Assembly: GCF_030063445.1 (NCBI RefSeq)
Contig: NZ_JASITD010000022.1
Location: forward strand, 1-64,000
Reading direction: 5' to 3'
Length of the DNA stretch: 64,000 bases
DNA from: Hymenobacter sp. H14-R3
GTDB taxonomy: Bacteria; Bacteroidota; Bacteroidia; Cytophagales; Hymenobacteraceae
The notes under the pieces are model-generated. The model was not told the origin of the DNA. It was given only the letters and a program-made list of their open reading frames with translations, and made no database searches. The translations under genes were made by a program, and so were the position numbers. This document shows positions 25,273-34,494 of this stretch, one piece after another (position 1 is the stretch's first letter; each line of letters starts with the position of its first letter).

Positions 25273-27317
25273 AAAAACACGCCCACTATCAGGTCAATAA
25301 CCTTGATGCCGATGAAGGGTACTATTACCCCACCCAGCCCGTAAATGAGCAGGTTGCGGCGCAGCAGCGCCGACGCGCCCACCGGCGTGTAGGCTACGCC
25401 CTTGAGGGCCAGCGGCACGAGGGCCGGAATGATGAGGGCGTTGAAAATAACGGCGCTTAGAATGGCCGATTGCGGCGACTTCAGGCCCATGACGTTGAGC
25501 GCGCCCAGGGCCGGAATGGCGACCATGAACAAGGCGGGCACAATGGCGAAGTACTTGGCCACGTCGTTGGCGATGCTGAAGGTGGTGAGCGTGCCGCGCG
25601 TCATGAGCAGCTGCTTGCCAATCTCCACCACCTCAATGAGTTTGGTGGGGTCGTTGTCGAGGTCCACCATGTTGCCGGCTTCCTTGGCGGCCTGGGTGCC
25701 CGAGTTCATGGCCACGCCCACGTCGGCCTGGGCCAGGGCGGGCGCGTCGTTGGTGCCGTCGCCCATCATGGCCACCAGCTTGCCGGCCTGCTGCTCTTTG
25801 CGGATGTACTGCATCTTGTCCTCGGGCTTGGCCTCGGCGATGTAGTCATCGACGCCGGCTTTTTCGGCGATAAACTTGGCAGTCATGGGGTTATCACCCG
25901 TCACCATCACGGTTTTGATGCCCATTTTGCGCAGCCGCTCGAAGCGCTCCTGAATGCCGGGCTTGATGATGTCCTGGAGTTCGACTACGCCCAGAATGCG
26001 GTCGTTCTCGCTCACTACCAGCGGCGTGCCGCCGTTGCTGGCTACCTTGGCCACCTGCTGAGTGGTTTCGTTAGGAAACTCCTGCCCGGCGGCATTGGCC
26101 AGGTTGCGGATGGCATCGGACGCGCCCTTGCGGATGCGTAGGCCGTTGGCCAGCGTCACGCCCGAGCTGCGGGTTTCGGCCGTGAACTTGATGGCCTCGC
26201 TGCCCTCGGCGCGCACCTTGAGGTCGGCGGCATCGGTGCGGCGCACTTGCTGGGCCAATTCCACAATGCTCTTTCCCTCAGGGGTTTCGTCGTGCAATGA
26301 GCTGAGCGTGGCGGCTTCTACCAGCTCGCGCTCGCTTACGCCGGGGGCGGGCCAGAAGTGAGTGGCCTTGCGGTTGCCGATGGTGATGGTGCCCGTTTTA
26401 TCGAGCAGCAGCACGTCGATGTCGCCGGCCGTTTCCACGGCTTTGCCGCTCTTGGTGATAACGTTGGCCCGCAGGGCGCGGTCCATGCCCGCAATGCCGA
26501 TGGCCGAAAGCAGCCCGCCGATGGTAGTCGGAATGAGGCACACAAACAGGGCAATGAACGAGGCCACCGCGATGGGCGTGTTAGCGTAGCGCGAGAAGGG
26601 CTGCAACGTCACGCACACAATCACGAACACCAGCGTGAAGCCGGCCAGCAGAATGGTGAGGGCAATTTCGTTGGGCGTTTTCTGGCGCGACGCGCCTTCC
26701 ACGAGCGCAATCATCTTGTCGAGAAACGACTCGCCGGGGGCCGTGGTCACCAGCACCACAATGCGGTCGCTGAGCACCTTGGTGCCGCCCGTAACGGACG
26801 ACTTGTCGCCGCCCGACTCGCGGATAACCGGGGCTGACTCGCCGGTAATGGCCGACTCGTCGATGGTGGCGAGGCCCTCGATAATCTCGCCGTCGGTGGG
26901 GATGATTTCGCCGGCCTCCACCACGAACACCTGGCCTTTTTGCAGCTGCGCCGAGCTCACGCTCGTGAAGGTGCCGTCGGGCTGGCGCACCTTGGCGGGC
27001 GTATCCTGGCGGGTTTTGCGCAGCGAATCGGCCTGGGCCTTGCCGCGCGCCTCAGCAATGGCCTCGGCAAAATTGGCAAATAAAAGGGTGAGAAACAGCA
27101 CGATAAACACCGTGAAGTTGTAGCCGAAGCTACCCTGCGCCGCATCGGGCTTGAGCAGCAGGCCGATGGTGACCAGGAACATCACCACGGTGCCGATTTC
27201 CACGGTAAACATCACCGGGTTGCGGAACATGACGCGTGGGTCAAGCTTCACGAAGGCTTGCTTGGTGGCCTCGGCCACCAGCGCGGGTTGAAAGAGGGAT
27301 TGGGATTGGGTTGCCAT
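25269..27317 (-). CDS. kdpB: KdpB, catalytic subunit of the K+-transporting P-type ATPase
   Basis: A 682-residue P-type ATPase. DKTGT lies at 306-310 with the phosphorylated aspartate at 306, TGES at 158-161 in the actuator domain, and GDGTNDAPALAQADVG in the hinge. Six to seven membrane helices are visible, with a charged N-terminal start and the KdpB-typical IPTTIGGLLSAIGIAGMDR segment. It couples ATP hydrolysis to K+ movement through KdpA in the inner membrane. Length agrees with the family. It lies between kdpA and kdpC on the same strand, with hairpins in both gaps. Confidence 0.98.
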   Translation of the reverse strand: MATQSQSLFQPALVAEATKQAFVKLDPRVMFRNPVMFTVEIGTVVMFLVTIGLLLKPDAAQGSFGYNFTVFIVLFLTLLFANFAEAIAEARGKAQADSLRKTRQDTPAKVRQPDGTFTSVSSAQLQKGQVFVVEAGEIIPTDGEIIEGLATIDESAITGESAPVIRESGGDKSSVTGGTKVLSDRIVVLVTTAPGESFLDKMIALVEGASRQKTPNEIALTILLAGFTLVFVIVCVTLQPFSRYANTPIAVASFIALFVCLIPTTIGGLLSAIGIAGMDRALRANVITKSGKAVETAGDIDVLLLDKTGTITIGNRKATHFWPAPGVSERELVEAATLSSLHDETPEGKSIVELAQQVRRTDAADLKVRAEGSEAIKFTAETRSSGVTLANGLRIRKGASDAIRNLANAAGQEFPNETTQQVAKVASNGGTPLVVSENDRILGVVELQDIIKPGIQERFERLRKMGIKTVMVTGDNPMTAKFIAEKAGVDDYIAEAKPEDKMQYIRKEQQAGKLVAMMGDGTNDAPALAQADVGVAMNSGTQAAKEAGNMVDLDNDPTKLIEVVEIGKQLLMTRGTLTTFSIANDVAKYFAIVPALFMVAIPALGALNVMGLKSPQSAILSAVIFNALIIPALVPLALKGVAYTPVGASALLRRNLLIYGLGGVIVPFIGIKVIDLIVGVFL

Positions 27318-27338
27318 TTTCGGGTTGGGCTGGCGTGC

Positions 27339-27484
27339 GCCTCACCCCTAGCCCCCTCCAAAAAGGAGAGGGGGACTAGCTCTAGTTTTAGAAGCTAGCC
27401 GGGTAAAGCGATGAAAAGCGTAAGACTAAAAAACTAGAGCTAGTCCCCCCTCTCCTTTTCGGAGAGGGGGCTAGGGGGTGAGGC
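27339..27484. repeat. Long GC-rich hairpin between kdpA and kdpB
   Basis: A left arm from 27339 (GCCTCACCCCTAGCCCCCTC...) and a right arm ending at 27484 are near-perfect inverted copies over about 52 to 60 bases, with a central loop of about 33 bases. It fills almost the whole 190-base gap. No T-run follows, so termination is not obvious. I found no second copy in the window. Confidence 0.88.
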
Positions 27485-27507
27485 GCCACATTAGCGCAGT
27501 CTTGCAA

Positions 27508-29214
27508 CTACTTAGCGTACAGCGTGAAGTGCTCGGCCAGCGGGCCCAGCGCCAGGGCCGGGAAGAAGGCCAGCGCGGCAATAATCCAAATCACGAAGAA
27601 GACCATCACGCCAAACGTGCCGGTGTCGGTGCGCAGGGTGCCGGCGCTTTCGGGGATGTACTTTTTGCGGGCCAGCAGGCCGGCGATGGCCACCGGGCCG
27701 ATGATGGGCAGGTAGCGCGAGAGCAGCAGCACCACACCGGTGCTAATGTTCCACCAGGGCGTGTTGTCGCCTAGCCCTTCGAAGCCCGAGCCGTTGTTGG
27801 CGGCCGCGGAGGTGTACTCGTAGAGCATTTCGGAGAAGCCGTGGTAGCCAGGGTTGGCCAACCAGCCGGCGTACTCGGTGGGGTTGCCCACGTAGAGGTG
27901 CGCCGACAGCGCCGTACCAGCCAGAATGAGCAGCGGGTGCAGCAGGGCAATCAGAATGGCAATTTTCATCTCGCGGGCCTCAATCTTTTTACCCAGAAAC
28001 TCGGGCGTGCGCCCCACCATCAGCCCCGAGATAAACACGGCCACGATGATGAACACGAAGAAGTTGAGAAAGCCCACCCCTACCCCACCATAGAAGGCGT
28101 TGGTCATCATGCCGAGCATGGCGTTCATGCCCGAAAGCGGCGTGAGCGAGTCGTGCATGGCATTGACCGAGCCGTTGCTGGTGACGGTGGTTTGGATGGC
28201 CCAGAGCGCCGAGGCCGGCGCGCCGAGGCGCATTTCCTTGCCTTCGAGCGAGCCCAGGCTTTGGTCGATGCCGAGGTGGGTAATGGCCGGGTTGCCGTGC
28301 ATTTCGAGGTACACGGTGGGCAGTTGCAGCAGCAGGTAGCCGGCCGTCATCACCCCAAACACCATCCAGCCCAGCTTGGGCCGGCGCAGGTAGTAGCCAA
28401 AGGCCAGGGCCATCGCAATGGGAATGAGTACGATAGCGCCATTCTCCACCGCATTGGAGAGGAAAGTGGGGTTTTCGAGCGGGTGGGCCGAGTTTACGCC
28501 GTAGTAGCCGCCCCCGTTGGTGCCGATTTGCTTGATGCCAATCATGGCGGCGGCCGGGCCGCGGCTCACAAACGTGCTGTCGCCCTGCATCGTAACAACC
28601 GGGGCCTTGGCCTGCCAGGTCATGGGCGTGCCCTGAAAGACAATTACCAGCGCGACAAGGAGCGAGAGCGGCACCAGCACCCGGGTAATGCTACGCACGA
28701 AATAGACGTAGAAATTGCCGAGCTTATCGACTGCACCTTCCCGCAAGGCATTGAATACCACCACGCAAGCAGCCATGCCGGTGGCGGCCGTCACAAACTG
28801 CAAGAACATGATGCAGAAAACCTGCGAGAAGTACGTCAGGCCCGACTCGCCCGAGTAGTGCTGCAAGTTGCAGTTCACCAGAAACGAGATGGCCGTGTTA
28901 AACGCCTGGTCGGGCGTCATGCTGGGGTTGTGGTCGGGGTTGAGGGGCAGGCTGCCCTGGGTGCAGAGCACGAACATGGCCCAGCCAAACCACACCAGGT
29001 TGATGGCCAGCAGCGCCAGCAGGTGCTGCTGCCAGGTCATTTCGCGCTCGGGGCGCACGCCGCCCAGGCGGTAGAGCAGGCGCTCGAAGGGCAACAGGAA
29101 ATCGGACCAGCTTTTGTCGCCCCGGTAAATGGTGGCCAGGTAGCGGCCCAGCGGCACGGCCAGCAGCACCGTAGTCAGGAAAATGACGAGGATGCCGAGA
29201 AGTTCTTTGTTCAT
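27508..29214 (-). CDS. kdpA: KdpA, K+-translocating subunit
   Basis: A 568-residue membrane protein with about ten hydrophobic helices starting MNKELLGILVIFLTTVLLAVPLG. KdpA belongs to the superfamily of K+ transporters with four selectivity-filter-like loops; several matching segments are visible (SFLVNCNLQHYSG, QIGTNGGGYYGVNSAHP and NGSGFEG). It forms the K+ pore of the KdpFABC complex. The frame is open to 29241, but the ATG at 29214 gives the family-typical N-terminus. The gap to kdpF upstream is 57 bases. Confidence 0.97.
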   Translation of the reverse strand: MNKELLGILVIFLTTVLLAVPLGRYLATIYRGDKSWSDFLLPFERLLYRLGGVRPEREMTWQQHLLALLAINLVWFGWAMFVLCTQGSLPLNPDHNPSMTPDQAFNTAISFLVNCNLQHYSGESGLTYFSQVFCIMFLQFVTAATGMAACVVVFNALREGAVDKLGNFYVYFVRSITRVLVPLSLLVALVIVFQGTPMTWQAKAPVVTMQGDSTFVSRGPAAAMIGIKQIGTNGGGYYGVNSAHPLENPTFLSNAVENGAIVLIPIAMALAFGYYLRRPKLGWMVFGVMTAGYLLLQLPTVYLEMHGNPAITHLGIDQSLGSLEGKEMRLGAPASALWAIQTTVTSNGSVNAMHDSLTPLSGMNAMLGMMTNAFYGGVGVGFLNFFVFIIVAVFISGLMVGRTPEFLGKKIEAREMKIAILIALLHPLLILAGTALSAHLYVGNPTEYAGWLANPGYHGFSEMLYEYTSAAANNGSGFEGLGDNTPWWNISTGVVLLLSRYLPIIGPVAIAGLLARKKYIPESAGTLRTDTGTFGVMVFFVIWIIAALAFFPALALGPLAEHFTLYAK

Positions 29215-29271
29215 TGTATTTTCGGAATGAGTGCTTGCCAAGCGGCGCGGCGGGCGGCCCGGCGGGCTAAA

Positions 29272-29352
29272 TCAAAATTTCTCCGGCTTCAGCAGCACGT
29301 AGCACAGGTAGCCAAACGTGGCCAGCGAAAGCAGTAATAGGGCGAGCATCAT
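29272..29352 (-). CDS. kdpF: KdpF, small stabilising subunit
   Basis: A 26-residue ORF on the minus strand, MMLALLLLSLATFGYLCYVLLKPEKF. A single hydrophobic helix is followed by KPEKF, the typical C-terminal pattern of KdpF, which stabilises the KdpABC complex in the membrane (family knowledge). Position directly before kdpA is the usual one. A second ATG codon follows the first, so the start could be at 29349 instead of 29352. The call rests on size, helix, ending and position together. Confidence 0.85.
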   Translation of the reverse strand: MMLALLLLSLATFGYLCYVLLKPEKF

Positions 29353-29366
29353 GGCGGGGAGCGGGG

Positions 29367-29462
29367 TTAGATGTGGTCGAAAAAGTCAACCGTGCGGCGG
29401 AAGAGCCAGAAACCGGCCAGGCCAGTGGCCGTGAGCAGGGGAATCATCAGAATGGGCGACAT
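29367..29462 (-). CDS. Small membrane protein ORF ahead of kdpF, 31 residues
   Basis: A 31-codon ORF ends 14 bases before kdpF on the same strand: MSPILMIPLLTATGLAGFWLFRRT followed by VDFFDHI. It has one membrane helix with two arginines and an acidic/aromatic tail, so a single-pass peptide is likely. Size and position suggest another accessory of the Kdp complex or a leader peptide. The family is not one I can name. Coding character rests on the tight spacing to kdpF, an ATG, a coherent hydrophobic profile and a stop codon, so existence is probable but not certain. Confidence 0.6.
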   Translation of the reverse strand: MSPILMIPLLTATGLAGFWLFRRTVDFFDHI

Positions 29463-29512
29463 TAGTTGGAAAGAGTAGCTAAGCCGCTAGCAGCAGCGGC
29501 GATGATAACGGT

Positions 29513-29528
29513 GGCAAGCCGTGGCCCG
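29513..29528 (-). promoter_or_regulatory. Candidate sigma-54 (-24/-12) promoter of the kdp block
   Basis: On the minus strand the sequence CGGGCCACGGCTTGCC has GG, ten bases, then GC, with TT before GC as in the sigma-54 consensus. Transcription would begin near 29502, leaving a leader of about 40 bases before the 31-residue ORF. The -24 half (GGGCC instead of GGCAC) fits poorly, so this is a candidate only. A NtrC-type activator gene is encoded about 1.2 kb away. Confidence 0.3.
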
Positions 29529-29628
29529 AAGCGGGGGCAGCAATGGAATATTTATCATAACTAGTTGATTTACAGAATATTAAATTTTAATGGCGCTCTT
29601 TGCAGGTTGCTACTGGGCGGGCGTGGCA

Positions 29629-29663
29629 CTAGCGTTTTGCTAGGGTGCTTTGCAAAACGCTAG
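29629..29663. repeat. CTAGCG...CGCTAG short palindrome, copy 1
   Basis: A 35-base imperfect palindrome, with end CTAGCGTTTTGC and inverted GCAAAACGCTAG. A related copy is at 30195-30229. The two flank the 29681-30031 gene, about 532 bases apart. The gap 29463-29680 otherwise holds the candidate kdp promoter and an AT-rich block at 29540-29590. Confidence 0.8.
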
Positions 29664-29680
29664 CCCGGCGCGGGGCTCGG

Positions 29681-30031
29681 TTAGGGCAGCATGTTGGTGT
29701 GGGGGTAGCAGTAGGCCGCGTACAGGTGCACTGGCATGAGCTGGCGCGCTAGGTGCGTGTCGGCGGTGCTGCCGTCGAGGTGCAGGCCGTGCAGGTACAC
29801 GTTGTTGATGGCGTTGGTGAGGTAGCGGTCGGCGCGGCGCAGCAGGCTGTCGGCCACGGCAAAGCAGTGGCGCAGCACCTCCAGCCGCCCAGTGGCAAAG
29901 GCGCGGCGGGTGAAGGCGGCAAAGCAATCGAGCTGGCGGTACACGCTGCCCAGCATATTGGGCGCGTGCAGGTCGGCCGAAAGCTCGGGAAATTCGGCCG
30001 TGAGCAGGTCGGCCGTTTCGAGGGAAGTCAT
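29681..30031 (-). CDS. Hypothetical helical protein, 116 residues
   Basis: A soluble protein starting MTSLETADLLTAEFPELSADLH. It is mostly helical, with no signal peptide or membrane segment. The middle segment (LEVLRHCFAVADSLLRRADRYLTNAINNVYLHGL) is a leucine-rich helical region with cysteine and histidine. I do not recognise the family. It lies between two related palindromes and upstream of the kdp small ORFs, but its own stop is separated from the kdp start by over 200 bases, so a kdp role is not supported. Confidence 0.6.
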   Translation of the reverse strand: MTSLETADLLTAEFPELSADLHAPNMLGSVYRQLDCFAAFTRRAFATGRLEVLRHCFAVADSLLRRADRYLTNAINNVYLHGLHLDGSTADTHLARQLMPVHLYAAYCYPHTNMLP

Positions 30032-30194
30032 TTGGGTAAGGGGTTAAGAAGCGGCCAGTAGCTGGCCCGCCCCACCTACACAAGGCGGGGGCCAGCTGGG
30101 CTACTACCCTGCGCCCTATTTCACAACTATCTTTTAGTTAAGTACTTATGCTAAATACCAGCTTCTCAGCAGCCACATGGTCTCACCCGGCGGG

Positions 30195-30229
30195 CTAGCG
30201 TTTCGCTAGGGCTTTGTGCAAAGTGCTAG
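30195..30229. repeat. CTAGCG...GTGCTAG short palindrome, copy 2
   Basis: CTAGCGTTTCGCTAGGGCTTTGTGCAAAGTGCTAG-like unit related to 29629-29663. It lies in a 310-base stretch (30032-30342) in which I see nothing else of note apart from an AT-rich block near 30120-30160, just upstream of the small protein gene at 30343. Confidence 0.72.
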
Positions 30230-30342
30230 GCCTCGCGCCCGCTGCCAACTGGCCTGGGGGCCCACCAGCGGCCTTCTGCGGTAGTTGGCCCCGCATTTGG
30301 CAGGCTATGCGCGCCCCTTACGCAAGCCGGGGCCCGTGCCTT

Positions 30343-30654
30343 ATGTCCGACCTACTCACCGAAATCACCCACGCCGCCAAGGCCTACTACGCCCAAACCA
30401 GCAACTTCCCCCTCACGGCCACCGACTTCTACGACTGGCTGGGCGCGTTGCCCCCAGCCCGCCAGGCCGACGTGCTGGCCCGCGGCTTCGCCACCAGCCA
30501 GGCCGAGCCCGATTTTCTGCGCTACTGCCTGGAGGGCCGGGGCTACGCCATGCGCCCCTTCCTGGCCGAGCGCCTATCGGTGGCGGCTTATGAGCTATGG
30601 GCCGCCCACGGCGAATTCAACGGCGACCTGCCCGTGCGCGCCGTGCAGCGCTAG
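30343..30654 (+). CDS. Hypothetical protein, 103 residues
   Basis: The ATG at 30343 gives MSDLLTEITHAAKAYYAQTSN, then TATDFYDWLGALPPARQADVLARGF, an alanine- and aromatic-rich helical protein without signal peptide. The frame is open upstream to 30214 but that part has poor coding character. No family recognised. The gene runs opposite to both neighbours (hypothetical 29681-30031 and the sigma-54 activator at 30672) and its stop is only 17 bases from the activator's stop, so the two genes converge. Confidence 0.6.
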   Translation: MSDLLTEITHAAKAYYAQTSNFPLTATDFYDWLGALPPARQADVLARGFATSQAEPDFLRYCLEGRGYAMRPFLAERLSVAAYELWAAHGEFNGDLPVRAVQR

Positions 30655-30671
30655 CAATCGGCCGGCCCGTT

Positions 30672-32048
30672 TTACAGCCCGTATTCCTGAATTTTGCGGT
30701 AGAGCGTGGTGTGGGCAATGCCCAGCACCCGCGCTGCCTCGGCCTTGTTACCGCTGGCTTCCAGCAAGATGCGCCGGATGTGGTGCATCTCGGCGTTGCG
30801 CAGGCTGCGCTCGTCTTCGAGGGCTAGGCTGGCGCTGGGGCCGGGCGCGGCGGCCAGCTGCACCTCCAGGGGCAGGCCAGCCACATCGAGCGGCTGGCCG
30901 GCCGGCGTGAGAATGGCGGCCCGCTCCAGCACGTTGCGCAGCTCGCGCACGTTGCCAGGCCAGGGGTAGGCTTGCAGCAACTGCAAGGCGGCTTCGGTGG
31001 GGGCCAGCGCGCTGCGGCGCAGCTTACCAGCAAAGTAGCGTAAGAAGCTGGCCGTCAGCTCGGGCACGTCGGCGCGGCGGGCGCTGAGCGGCGGCACCGG
31101 CACCACAAACACCGAGAGACGGTAGTACAAATCGGGCCGGAAGTGGCCCTGTTCGGCTTCCTGCCGCAGGCTGCGGTTGGTGGCGGCCACTACGCGCACG
31201 TTGGCGCGGGTGGGCTTGGTATCGCCCACTTTAATAAACTCCTGGCTTTCCAGCACCCGCAGCAGCTTGGCTTGCAGGCTCAGCTCCAGCTCGCCTATTT
31301 CATCGAGGAAAAGCGTGCCGCCGCTGGCTTCCTCAATCAGGCCTTTTTTATCGGTCATGGCCCCGGTAAACGCCCCTTTTTTGTAGCCAAACAGCTCCGA
31401 CTCCAGCAGCTCTTTGGAAAAAGCGCTGCAATTGACAGCCACGAAGGGCTTGGCCCGCCGCGCACTGGCCTCGTGAATGGCCTGCGCAAACAGCTCCTTG
31501 CCCGAGCCGGTGGGGCCTTCGAGCAGCACGGTGGCCTCGGTGGGCGCTACCTGGCGGGCCAGGTGCTTGGCCGCTTCCAGGGCCGGCGCGTGGCCGATAA
31601 TCGTCTCAAACGTAGCGCGTTGGCCCACCTGCTTTTCCAGTTCGGCCACCCGGCGCTGAAGGCGGGCCTTGGCCACGGCGCGGTCTACCACCACCACCAG
31701 CTGGTCGTCGGAATCGCCCTTGGTGAGGTAGTCGAAGGCCCCGGCCTTCATGGCGCGCACGCTGTCGGGCACGGTGCCGTAGGCGGTCAGCAGCACTACT
31801 TCGGCCAGCGGGGCCCTGGCCTTGAAGCGCGGCAGCAGCTCCACACCGTGGGCATCGGGCAATTTTACATCGCAGAGAATGAGCACGATAGCCTCGGCGT
31901 GCTCGGCCAGCAGGGCCAGGCCACGGTAGGCGTCGGGAGCTTGCAGCACGGCGTAGCCTTCCAGCTCCAAAAGCCGCGCCGTGATGCCGCGCAGCTGGTT
32001 TTCGTCGTCGATGAGCAAGATGGTTTCGGGGCTGGTAGCGGCTGACAT
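30672..32048 (-). CDS. NtrC-type sigma-54-dependent response regulator
   Basis: A 458-residue response regulator in three domains. A receiver domain (about 8-122) has DDE at the N-terminus, CDVKLPD with the phospho-acceptor aspartate and the LTAYG/KG positions. A sigma-54 activator ATPase (about 145-380) has Walker A GPTGSGKE, GAFTGA (the loop that touches sigma-54) and LFLDEIGEL. A Fis-type helix-turn-helix closes the protein (NKAEAARVLGIAHTTLYRKIQEYGL). It lies near the kdp block, divergent from the ABC-F gene, and no KdpE-like regulator occurs in the window. I infer it is the response regulator for the split KdpD system; this is context only. Confidence 0.93.
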   Translation of the reverse strand: MSAATSPETILLIDDENQLRGITARLLELEGYAVLQAPDAYRGLALLAEHAEAIVLILCDVKLPDAHGVELLPRFKARAPLAEVVLLTAYGTVPDSVRAMKAGAFDYLTKGDSDDQLVVVVDRAVAKARLQRRVAELEKQVGQRATFETIIGHAPALEAAKHLARQVAPTEATVLLEGPTGSGKELFAQAIHEASARRAKPFVAVNCSAFSKELLESELFGYKKGAFTGAMTDKKGLIEEASGGTLFLDEIGELELSLQAKLLRVLESQEFIKVGDTKPTRANVRVVAATNRSLRQEAEQGHFRPDLYYRLSVFVVPVPPLSARRADVPELTASFLRYFAGKLRRSALAPTEAALQLLQAYPWPGNVRELRNVLERAAILTPAGQPLDVAGLPLEVQLAAAPGPSASLALEDERSLRNAEMHHIRRILLEASGNKAEAARVLGIAHTTLYRKIQEYGL

Positions 32049-32097
32049 GGGGCAAAGGTGGGGGAATTCTCACGTTTGTCAGGCTGAATTCCTACCA

Positions 32098-32182
32098 TCT
32101 GTCATGCGGACCGCAGGGAGGCATCTCGCTCGCATCGTTGGATGAAGCGGGCGAGATGCTTCCCTGCGGTCTGCATGACAGA
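32098..32182. repeat. Long hairpin, TCATGC...GAAGCATC family, copy 2
   Basis: Arms 32098-32133 and 32147-32182 (36 bases) match with three mismatches. They share TGTCATGC and GCATCTCG with the other family copies. The unit lies in the 307-base gap between the divergent activator and ABC-F genes, ahead of the -7 box at 32260. Confidence 0.85.
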
Positions 32183-32259
32183 CGGAGAAAATAATCTTCC
32201 CCAGCGAACACCGACCCAACTGCCTGCTGTTAGGTATTCGCCTACCCCCGGCCGGGCCG

Positions 32260-32267
32260 TATCTTTG
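32260..32267 (+). promoter_or_regulatory. Bacteroidota -7 box upstream of the ABC-F gene
   Basis: TATCTTTG matches TAnnTTTG. It lies 89 bases ahead of the ABC-F ATG at 32357. No clear -33 TTG is visible at the normal distance. Confidence 0.45.
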
Positions 32268-32356
32268 CCCGGCCATTAGTGTCTGGCCCGCGGCGCATTT
32301 AGCGCCTCCCCTCCGCACGCCTCTTTTCGCTTTCAGTGGCCGCAGCCGGCCCCGCC

Positions 32357-34267
<1,911 letters not shown>

Positions 34268-34280
34268 AAACTACTTTCAG

Positions 34281-34332
34281 GCAAAAGCCCCGTTAGAAAC
34301 CGTGTGTTTCTAACGGGGCTTTTGCCTTTTTA
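34281..34332 (+). terminator. Terminator downstream of the ABC-F gene
   Basis: GCAAAAGCCCCGTTAGAAAC and its inverted copy form a stem of about 21 bases with a short loop, followed by a T-run. It lies 13 bases after the stop of the ABC-F gene. Confidence 0.9.
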
Positions 34333-34360
34333 AGAATTAGAAGCTGTCTAGTAAACTCTT

Positions 34361-34462
34361 AGAACGTCATGCTGAACGCAGTGAAGCATCTCTATCACGC
34401 CGTTGGGATTAGTAATTCAACGACATAGCAGAGATGCTTCACTACGTTCAGCATGACGTTCT
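34361..34462. repeat. Long hairpin, TCATGC...GAAGCATC family, copy 3
   Basis: Arms 34361-34393 and 34430-34462 (33 bases) match with one mismatch and a 36-base loop. The motif TCATGCTGAACG...GAAGCATCTC is shared with copies at 15545 and 32098. It lies between convergent genes. Confidence 0.88.
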
Positions 34463-34494
34463 TTTAATTAATTTCAACAGCTTCTGAGCGTGCG

